A stretch of 64,000 nucleotides of DNA from Thermoplasmata archaeon (lineage in GTDB: Archaea; Thermoplasmatota; Thermoplasmata; Thermoplasmatales; Thermoplasmataceae), in contig JAJZJR010000001.1 of the NCBI GenBank assembly GCA_021810045.1, positions 186,001 through 250,000 of the forward strand, read 5' to 3'. The position numbers and the translations under genes were made by a program. The notes under the pieces were generated by a model. The model saw only the letters and a list, made by a program, of their open reading frames with translations. It made no database searches and had not been told where the DNA came from. Shown piece by piece: positions 58,312 through 64,000 of the stretch (its first letter is position 1; the number at the start of each line of letters is the position of its first letter).

Positions 58312-58839
58312 TCACTCCTTTTTTAGGGCCTTTGTGCAGCCCTCTATCATCTCATTTGCCTGGTCAAATGACAGCTTCTTCAGCTCTTCATCGGTCAAGC
58401 GGTGGGTTTTCCTGATGCGAAGAGCCTTCAGGTGGTTTAACTGGCTCTGCTGTATGGGTCCTGAAAAGGCTGGCATCTTGGCAGGTTCCTGTTCCGGTTC
58501 CTTTTGGTTTTCAAGTTCAGATGCCTTTTCTGAAGTTGGGGGATCGGTTGCCTCCTTAGCTTCTGCCAGGGGCTTGTGGAACTCTGCCCTCTTCACTTCA
58601 GTGCTTTCAGATACCACATACCTGGCCTTCATGTCACTGCCCATTCGCACAAGGTTGATCACCACAGTAACGTCATTTAGGCCATCAAGCAAGCCCTGGA
58701 CTTCAATGCTTGAATAGTTCCCAACAGGGCTGAACATGATTGTTTCTGCCCTCCTGACATTGAATTTCCTGTCCGTTTCAAGGAAATGGCCCTCAACGAT
58801 CTTCACCACGTCACTAAAGGATACGCCAGTGGGATTCAT
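58312..58839 (-). CDS. Hypothetical protein
   Basis: 175 residues from ATG 58839, with a two-part shape: an alpha/beta N-terminus (MNPTGVSFSDVVKIVEGHFL), a disordered middle (EPEQEPAKMPAFSGPIQQ) and a C-terminal helical part (HRLTDEELKKLSFDQANEM). Its end AAAAAGGAGTGA is the ribosome site of the exonuclease gene. Confidence 0.5.
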   Translation of the reverse strand: MNPTGVSFSDVVKIVEGHFLETDRKFNVRRAETIMFSPVGNYSSIEVQGLLDGLNDVTVVINLVRMGSDMKARYVVSESTEVKRAEFHKPLAEAKEATDPPTSEKASELENQKEPEQEPAKMPAFSGPIQQSQLNHLKALRIRKTHRLTDEELKKLSFDQANEMIEGCTKALKKE

Positions 58840-59051
58840 CCGGTGACCTCCGCGATGTTTGCGGCTATGAACCTGTAAACCGTATAGAGCAGAAGTCCAA
58901 TGAAAATCTCCCAAAGAACAGGATCAATCTGAACGTATGGTGCAGATTGTACCGATGACAGAAGCCAGTTCAAGGCATTAGCGGCAAGGATGAGGCCTAC
59001 TATGAGGTAAAGCCTGGACAGTTTGATTTTGGGCTTATTGATGGCGATCAT
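58836..59051 (-). CDS. Small two-helix membrane protein
   Basis: 71 residues with helices LYLIVGLILAANALNWLL and LWEIFIGLLLYTVYRFIAA. Overlaps both neighbouring genes. Unknown. Confidence 0.5.
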   Translation of the reverse strand: MIAINKPKIKLSRLYLIVGLILAANALNWLLSSVQSAPYVQIDPVLWEIFIGLLLYTVYRFIAANIAEVTG

Positions 59052-59244
59052 TGAACCTCACTCCGGCCATTGCCTGCTCAAAACTCATCATGCCCTTGCG
59101 TTTTGGCAGCCTAATCCTCACAATTCTCCAATATGGCTCCCAAGCCTGAACCCTGTCGTTCTTCACCATGTTCCTGTAGTCTCTTGCGCTTCTGCGGATT
59201 TCCCTCGGACTCAATGAGCACCTTTTCATGGTGAAGACAGTCAT
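59035..59244 (-). CDS. Small basic protein
   Basis: 69 residues, Arg-rich (SLSPREIRRSARDYRNMVKN), ending in a 17-base overlap with the next gene. Unknown. Confidence 0.45.
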   Translation of the reverse strand: MTVFTMKRCSLSPREIRRSARDYRNMVKNDRVQAWEPYWRIVRIRLPKRKGMMSFEQAMAGVRFNDRHQ

Positions 59245-59426
59245 TTTGTATCCCTTTCCTTGTGTTCAGAATCTATTAGTGGTTCAGGATTAGGGCAGGC
59301 CATCGAAACCACCACTGAAGGATGGTAATATTTCTTCTCCCTGCGGTCCCACAGTATTCCTATATTGTCAAACCTGCAAAGGTCAGGGTTGCTGTTCAAC
59401 CAATCTCCCTCCTGACAGCTTGGCAA
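59241..59426 (-). CDS. Small hypothetical protein
   Basis: 61 residues (MPSCQEGDWLNSNPDLCRF) with two cysteines. Overlaps the next gene. Unknown. Confidence 0.4.
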   Translation of the reverse strand: MPSCQEGDWLNSNPDLCRFDNIGILWDRREKKYYHPSVVVSMACPNPEPLIDSEHKERDTK

Positions 59427-59730
59427 GTTCGGCTTCCCTGTGAATTGTGTGTATGCTGACCTTAAAGCCCGTAATTGCTTCGAGCCCCCATTCTCCCTGG
59501 TGGGTAAAATTCCTCATTAGCACCACACTGTCACGATCTATGGCAATTTCATCAGCGATTATGTGGCCTCCATTGACATAAACCTTTCTTGGCCCGCCAA
59601 TGCAGAATCTTGTGGTCCTCCTGGCTATGCCTTCCTTTCTTACCAACCCCTTTGCAGGGTCTTCATCGAACAATTTGAGAAGACCCAGTATCTTCTCGTA
59701 GTTCTCCCTTGATTTCACTCCAACTATCAA
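59383..59730 (-). CDS. Hypothetical protein
   Basis: 115 residues from TTG 59730, placed after AAAAGGAGTGAAAAAA; the upstream GTG would lie inside the ribosome site. Contains EGIARRTTRFCIGGPRKVYV. Unknown. Confidence 0.45.
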   Translation of the reverse strand: MIVGVKSRENYEKILGLLKLFDEDPAKGLVRKEGIARRTTRFCIGGPRKVYVNGGHIIADEIAIDRDSVVLMRNFTHQGEWGLEAITGFKVSIHTIHREAELAKLSGGRLVEQQP

Positions 59731-59753
59731 TTTTTTCACTCCTTTTGTTTAAA

Positions 59754-60140
59754 TTACCTATCATAGGCTTTGTGTATACTGCCGCCGCAGTAGTATGTCC
59801 CATACTCGCTGTTGTATTGGGCCGTTTCTCCGCACCAACACTTCTTTTGCTGTGGGATTGAGTCACGAATGTACTCCTGCATCCTGACTCTCTTGGTGTT
59901 AGTGCCAGTCTTATCCCAGTCCTTTGAGTAGGGTGGAAAATCAAATTTCAGTTCTTTCTTGGGGATGTGCCAGGACACCTGACCTTGTGGCAAGTCAATG
60001 TATAGAATGGGCCACTCAGGATCATCTTTGATTCCTACTGAAAATCCCAACTGCAATGCCATAACACCCATTGCCTGTGCCGCCTGATTCCTGTCGTAAT
60101 AGGCTTCGTCGGCAACAGATTCTGTTCTTCTGCCGCTCAT
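59754..60140 (-). CDS. Zinc-ribbon-tailed hypothetical protein
   Basis: 128 residues. The middle has LYIDLPQGQVSWHIPKKEL, common in phage-type small proteins, and the end carries CWCGETAQYNSEYGTYYCGG, a possible metal site. Unknown. Confidence 0.5.
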   Translation of the reverse strand: MSGRRTESVADEAYYDRNQAAQAMGVMALQLGFSVGIKDDPEWPILYIDLPQGQVSWHIPKKELKFDFPPYSKDWDKTGTNTKRVRMQEYIRDSIPQQKKCWCGETAQYNSEYGTYYCGGSIHKAYDR

Positions 60141-60655
60141 AGTTCCTCCAGTGCCATTTCAGCGTTAAGTGCTTTGTTGAACTCCCTCTCAAAGGCAGGA
60201 CTGTAGCGAAACCTGTCCACTCCATCTTCTACCCTTAACTCGAACTTGTGACGGGTGGAGAAAATCTTGTCGTTCGCACTGTTTACCTCTGAAGAAACCT
60301 GTTCATAAAGGTGGTTAACCAGGTAGCCGTGCAGATCTTCCACCCTGTATCCTTCTGGCATCGACCATTTGTTTTCAAGCCTGGAGAAAATTTCATCAGC
60401 CGACAGCCACACGCTGTTGGCTTCCCCTAATGGGAACCTGAATTCCTCCCTTCCCCAATGGGCAATCTTCTCCATCATGTCATCCAAGTCGCCTGGCAGC
60501 TCCAAAGGCCATTTGTACCCATCCAGCTCGTTCCTGAATCTGCGGTGATCTGATAGCAAACCTTCCAGGGCTTCCTCAGTGTTCCCATTGTGCCAGGTGT
60601 TGGCAATGGCTTTTACAATTGCCTTCTGGTCCCTGTTTACTTTAAGGTATGGCAT
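60137..60655 (-). CDS. Hypothetical protein
   Basis: 172 residues, helical, starting MPYLKVNRDQKAIVKAIANT. Overlaps neighbours by 4 bases or abuts. Unknown. Confidence 0.5.
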   Translation of the reverse strand: MPYLKVNRDQKAIVKAIANTWHNGNTEEALEGLLSDHRRFRNELDGYKWPLELPGDLDDMMEKIAHWGREEFRFPLGEANSVWLSADEIFSRLENKWSMPEGYRVEDLHGYLVNHLYEQVSSEVNSANDKIFSTRHKFELRVEDGVDRFRYSPAFEREFNKALNAEMALEEL

Positions 60656-60924
60656 TATTGTGCCTCCACGACTGACCTGGCGACTTTTATGGCCTCCACG
60701 AAGTCATATTCCACGTCTGTGGTGCAGAAACCATTGCAGGGAACCTTCATGCTGCCTCTTCCGCCGATAATGTTAGCTGTTCCCTCGACGTCGTAGACTG
60801 TGACGTCACCGATCTTCTCGGCCTTGGTGACCTTAAGATCGGATATCCAGTACTCACCGTTGGACCACATCTTCTTGTGCTTGATCCAGTCGCCTACTTT
60901 GAGATCTTCAGGAATTTTAGGCAT
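60655..60924 (-). CDS. Hypothetical protein
   Basis: 89 residues from MPKIPEDLKVGDWIKHKKMW, chosen by ATGC overlap with the upstream stop. Small beta-rich fold. Unknown. Confidence 0.5.
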   Translation of the reverse strand: MPKIPEDLKVGDWIKHKKMWSNGEYWISDLKVTKAEKIGDVTVYDVEGTANIIGGRGSMKVPCNGFCTTDVEYDFVEAIKVARSVVEAQ

Positions 60925-61219
60925 CCTTGCCGCTCTCCGTCTTGATTCCCAGGCTCTCCTCGAACTTGCGGATCCTGGCTTCATAGGCATCGTACTGCAC
61001 CTTTCTGGAATCATACTTCTCCCGGGTTATAAGATAAACCTGGGTTCCGAATGCCTGGGTGACCTGCAGGCAGCTGTCGTCATCAAATTTGTAATAAAAC
61101 GAAGCCCTGAGGATGAATTTCTCCGATAGATGCACGACAGTCTCCTCCCTCAGTGTGTTGTCTCCGTCTGCAAGGGCGTGCAGTGCCTTTTCAGCCCATG
61201 TTCCCTGGCGTTCAGGCAT
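60917..61219 (-). CDS. Hypothetical protein
   Basis: 100 residues starting MPERQGTWAEKALHALADGD; C-terminal coiled-coil-like (YEARIRKFEESLGIKTES). Unknown. Confidence 0.5.
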   Translation of the reverse strand: MPERQGTWAEKALHALADGDNTLREETVVHLSEKFILRASFYYKFDDDSCLQVTQAFGTQVYLITREKYDSRKVQYDAYEARIRKFEESLGIKTESGKDA

Positions 61220-61598
61220 TGGGCATCACCTGGTGTATCCCATTGGAATAGGCAAGCCTCCAGCCATCCCTGATGCATTCTTCAATCCTGTCAAGCATCG
61301 TCCGGGGTGCAGGGCTGTAGACATACTTGGAGTAGTCCCTGGGTTTCCGGCCTTCATTTTCTGCCTGCTCTTTCAGCCTCTCAACAATCACCTGTTCGGT
61401 GCCCCATTTCAGGCCACCGTAAGATGGGAACTTCTCGTTGGAATACTCGACCTTGTCCACTACCACGTCCTTGATGTAGAAATTGTTGAATGGAGTGGCT
61501 CCGAACCAGCAGTATTCCTGGAACTCCTGATTCCAGGGCTTGTAGGAATCTCCGAACATCATTACGTGCCCGTTCCTGAGCGTAATCCTGACAATCAT
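61212..61598 (-). CDS. Hypothetical protein
   Basis: 128 residues (MIVRITLRNGHVMMFGDSYK). Aromatic-rich middle. Overlaps the next gene by 8 bases. Unknown. Confidence 0.5.
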   Translation of the reverse strand: MIVRITLRNGHVMMFGDSYKPWNQEFQEYCWFGATPFNNFYIKDVVVDKVEYSNEKFPSYGGLKWGTEQVIVERLKEQAENEGRKPRDYSKYVYSPAPRTMLDRIEECIRDGWRLAYSNGIHQVMPNA

Positions 61599-61601
61599 CG
61601 G

Positions 61602-62018
61602 TCAGTACGCCTCCCTGGCTCTCTTGATGAGGATGACCTTTCCCGTTTCGGGATCGAACCCGTCAATCCAGTATTCAATGGGCGTTCCCATTATCCTGAA
61701 CATTATGCCCGCATGCTGGTCTATGGATACTGAAGGGACTATTTCCTCCGTCTCGCCCTCTGCTTTCGGGGCGGATTTCATGAGGAACATCAGGAAATGG
61801 GTCTCATGGTCTTCACCAGTCGAAGTGTCCTTCATTCCCCTGGTCTTGATGGTCACCGATTCGACCACTGCAGCGGCATAGATTCCCCTGCTGTAGAAAA
61901 CAGTGTTCTTCCCTGCAACAAGATCACGTATGACTTCCAGGGGAACTATGCCTGTTTCTACCCTCTTTCCAAGGATTTCCCCCGAGGAGGCATCAATCTT
62001 GATTTCAGGCCAGCTCAT
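61602..62018 (-). CDS. Hypothetical protein
   Basis: 138 residues with SWPEIKIDASSGEILGKRVE and a beta-rich pattern resembling a PilZ- or OB-like shape only loosely. Unknown. Confidence 0.5.
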   Translation of the reverse strand: MSWPEIKIDASSGEILGKRVETGIVPLEVIRDLVAGKNTVFYSRGIYAAAVVESVTIKTRGMKDTSTGEDHETHFLMFLMKSAPKAEGETEEIVPSVSIDQHAGIMFRIMGTPIEYWIDGFDPETGKVILIKRAREAY

Positions 62019-62086
62019 TGACTGGTTTCCCCCTTGCTTGCAATTCCACTAATTACGTCCGTGATGGACTGCTCTCTTTTCTCCAA
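62015..62086 (-). CDS. Very small open frame
   Basis: 23 residues with TTG start after GGAGTGAAATAAA; its stop overlaps the next ATG. Possibly a translated leader of the following gene. Confidence 0.3.
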   Translation of the reverse strand: MEKREQSITDVISGIASKGETSQ

Positions 62087-62087
62087 T

Positions 62088-62420
62088 TTATTTCACTCCT
62101 TTTTCTTTCAATCTTCCCTTTTCAATGGCCTTCAGCACAGTGTTAATCCTGTAAGTGGAATATGGCCGGACAATCCATTCACCCGGTTTTATGTCGTTTG
62201 GCCTGTATTTCTTCCTGGCGAACGACTTGTCAGCCTTGCAGCCCTCCTTTATGGCCCGAATGAAAATTTTCCAGTCCCTGTCAAGCTCATACCTGCGCTC
62301 CACTTCCCGTATGAACTCTTCGGGATACCTGTGAGCAAGGTCCATAAAATTGTCTGCGAATGAGAATAACGATGCTGTCTGCGGCAATGGAATCACGCTG
62401 TTGCGGCTGAATCCTTCCAC
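62088..62420 (-). CDS. Hypothetical protein
   Basis: 110 residues. Contains HRYPEEFIREVERRYELDRDWK. Overlaps the neighbouring gene's start. Unknown. Confidence 0.5.
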   Translation of the reverse strand: MEGFSRNSVIPLPQTASLFSFADNFMDLAHRYPEEFIREVERRYELDRDWKIFIRAIKEGCKADKSFARKKYRPNDIKPGEWIVRPYSTYRINTVLKAIEKGRLKEKGVK

Positions 62421-62650
62421 TGAATGGACCTTATGGCTTTCAGCTTGGAACGGTCATCAGGTGCTGCAGCAATCGCGGCAATGAGCTCCGAATGCTCCAT
62501 GCACACTTCCTTCTCGATGACTTCCATCTTTGGCAGCCCAAATCTCCCCCTTGTGGTGATAGAATAAGCTATGGTTGCTTCAGAGAGCTTGGGACAATTC
62601 TTTTCCTGGCACTGTTCGTGGTCAGGTCTCCTTTCCTCTTTCAACTCCAT
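62393..62650 (-). CDS. Hypothetical protein with Cys pairs
   Basis: 85 residues with CQEKNCPKL and a CMEH motif, possibly zinc-binding. It ends inside the following gene by 28 bases. Unknown. Confidence 0.5.
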   Translation of the reverse strand: MELKEERRPDHEQCQEKNCPKLSEATIAYSITTRGRFGLPKMEVIEKEVCMEHSELIAAIAAAPDDRSKLKAIRSIQWKDSAATA

Positions 62651-62837
62651 TTTGTTTTTTCACTCCTTTGGTTATGCGGCTTATTTCGGATGCGGGGACT
62701 CTGCGGTAACCATTAGGCAGCCTTATGCAGTGGATTTTTCCAGTGCGATCCCACCTCCTGATGGTTTCCTTGGACACCCTCAAAAACTCTGCGGCTTCAT
62801 CGAGGGTATAGAGTCTATCCGTTTCGTCCATAAGCAT
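62622..62837 (-). CDS. Excisionase/MerR-like DNA-binding protein
   Basis: 71 residues from ATG 62837. YTLDEAAEFLRVSKETIRRWDRTGKIHCIRLPNGYRRVP is a winged-helix of MerR/Xis type (given in pieces: YTLDEAAEFLRVSKETIRRW, then DRTGKIHCIRLPNGYRRVP). CTTATACAC lies about 25 bases before the start, so it is leaderless and probably heads the minus-strand operon that runs to 56362. Could also direct excision of the element. Confidence 0.78.
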   Translation of the reverse strand: MLMDETDRLYTLDEAAEFLRVSKETIRRWDRTGKIHCIRLPNGYRRVPASEISRITKGVKKQNGVERGKET

Positions 62838-62948
62838 GAGATAGAATGTATAGGAGTGTATAAGGTTTGTGGAGGTTGGCCATAGTAACATACGCTTGTT
62901 AAGTTATCCCCATAGAATTGACTGGTTTGTTTATATATCTCCTGTCCA

Positions 62949-62998
62949 TGATTTCAGTGTCCGAAAAGGAAATCTTTTTTGGACAGATTTAAATCGAT
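62949..62998 (+). promoter_or_regulatory. Promoter and imperfect inverted repeat of the 63016 gene
   Basis: GTCCGAAAAG and CTTTTTTGGAC are near-complementary arms at about 62959-62984, followed by GATTTAAATCG, a TATA-like box about 25 bases before ATG 63016. Leaderless expression is likely. Confidence 0.45.
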
Positions 62999-63015
62999 TG
63001 TTGTATTGAAATTCC

Positions 63016-63903
63016 ATGGCTCTTGACCTTGCCAGAAGCAAATACATGAACGATTTGGTTGGAATATTATGCAGCTGGTTGCCTGGGTCCAATCCTCCAT
63101 TTTCAAAACAATATACTTTTGGGGATGCCGCTGCCGAATATCGGCTTCACTGGAAGGGTGGAAGTAAATTGCCAGCTATTCAAAGTCTCTTAGAGGAAAG
63201 CGAGCAACAAGGGGTTTTCCCTAAGGTAGTTCTCAAAATAATAAGTGAAGGGTTGAAATACCGTTCGAAAGGGACAAATGCTGTAACAAGAGGTGAACTA
63301 GAAACCATTAATTCTCTTATGGGCAAACTGGGGTACAAGATCCTAGAACTTCATGATGAAATGTTTCTGTCTTCCTTTTCAGAATTAGATGGTAAGAGCA
63401 TATCAGTGGATAAAGTCAAATTAGCTGGTCTTGGCAACGAATACAGGAACATGAAAACAAATCCTGACATACAAGCCAGAGGTTATGAATTTCAAACATT
63501 TCTTGAGAATCTTTTCAAATTGTGGACATTGAATCCAAGAAGCGCTTTCAGGACAATTGGTGAGGAAATAGATGGCTCTTTCGAACTTGACAATGAAATA
63601 TACTTACTTGAAGCTAAATGGAGAAAAAAGCCAGCGGAAAAGAGTGACCTCGTAATATTCTCTTCAAAAATAGGTAGCAAAAGCGAGTGGACAAGAGGAA
63701 TATTAATTTCCGTGAACGGATTCATGGATTCTGCTATAGAAAATTTTACCATGGGTAGAAAGTTGAATATGATTGCAATGAACGGAAACGAAATAGAGCT
63801 TGTAATATCGGGCAAAGAAGATTTAGTAAATTTGTTGAGAAAAAAAGTTAGAAAGTCAGCAGAAGAGGGAAAACTCTACTTTCAAAACACCACGCCGACA
63901 TAA
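63016..63903 (+). CDS. PD-(D/E)XK nuclease-like protein
   Basis: 295 residues. The second half shows a Mrr-like core: ARGYEFQTFLENLFKLWTL, then an Asp in EEIDGSFEL and LLEAKW (E-x-K) plus the later GRILISVNGF-like segment. This is the PD-(D/E)XK restriction endonuclease fold. N-terminal half is a helical domain of unknown role. It could be a defence nuclease carried by the element or flanking host DNA. The remaining 63904-64000 holds nothing recognisable. Confidence 0.65.
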   Translation: MALDLARSKYMNDLVGILCSWLPGSNPPFSKQYTFGDAAAEYRLHWKGGSKLPAIQSLLEESEQQGVFPKVVLKIISEGLKYRSKGTNAVTRGELETINSLMGKLGYKILELHDEMFLSSFSELDGKSISVDKVKLAGLGNEYRNMKTNPDIQARGYEFQTFLENLFKLWTLNPRSAFRTIGEEIDGSFELDNEIYLLEAKWRKKPAEKSDLVIFSSKIGSKSEWTRGILISVNGFMDSAIENFTMGRKLNMIAMNGNEIELVISGKEDLVNLLRKKVRKSAEEGKLYFQNTTPT

Positions 63904-64000
63904 TTTTTCCCTTATTTATCCTCGTAAGCACAAATCTGACGATTCCTTGTTCTTTAAATATTGTATACTTTGGCAGTGCTGTGGCCAGAAATATGACCTA

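Noticed and set aside
62892-64000. Right att site of element 2
   Set aside because: The 22-base core or a close variant was not seen on either strand up to 64000.

Overview
The window looks like a chromosome segment of a Thermoplasmata archaeon, probably Thermoplasmatales-like, carrying two foreign elements in tandem. Archaeal genes include MCM, L18e, L13, S9, RpoN, a DUF424 protein and a TrmJ-like methyltransferase. Many start codons lie about 25-30 bases after a TATA box, as in leaderless archaeal mRNAs. The exact taxon cannot be fixed from the sequence alone.

Positions 1-20391 are ordinary chromosome: the end of an NfeD-like gene, a ROK sugar kinase, an MFS transporter, tRNA-Thr, MCM helicase with DUF424 and UbiE-like genes, a complete trp operon (trpB2-A-D-F-E-G-C), pyruvate kinase, an ABC exporter, an FKBP-type isomerase, a TrmJ-like methyltransferase, and the rpl18e-rpl13-rps9-rpoN cluster ending at tRNA-Pro(GGG).

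Element 1 (about 20371-31866) is bounded by a 22-base direct repeat formed by the 3' end of tRNA-Pro and a copy at 31845-31866. It has a tyrosine recombinase beside the right repeat, an SF3 helicase, a ribbon-helix-helix protein, an LSm-like protein, an HNH nuclease, a DUF3800 protein and many small unknown genes: an integrated plasmid or provirus.

Element 2 starts at the same repeat (31845) and shows no second end, so it probably runs past 64000. Its recombinase is encoded across the att core. It carries a MoxR ATPase, a VWA protein and a coiled-coil protein (a trio reminiscent of tail-assembly chaperones of an archaeal virus), two PCNA-like clamps, a glycosyltransferase, two HicA/HicB-like pairs, a DnaQ-like exonuclease and dozens of small unknown genes, so it looks viral or virus-derived. 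From 41.9 to 53.6 kb nearly every minus-strand gene ends in TAA directly followed by a T-tract and GTTGC or GTCGC, often with a short hairpin that has a GNRA loop. Between 51.18 and 53.55 kb lie four hairpin-dense stretches that read as structured RNAs on the minus strand. One contains a solitary 32-base sequence with the layout of a type I-C CRISPR repeat (51546-51577), with no cas genes and no array nearby. This is the most striking candidate for an undescribed system, either an RNA anti-CRISPR or a mini-CRISPR. The last stretch (56.4-62.8 kb) is a tight minus-strand operon of small genes led by an excisionase-like DNA-binding protein. A PD-(D/E)XK protein follows on the plus strand.
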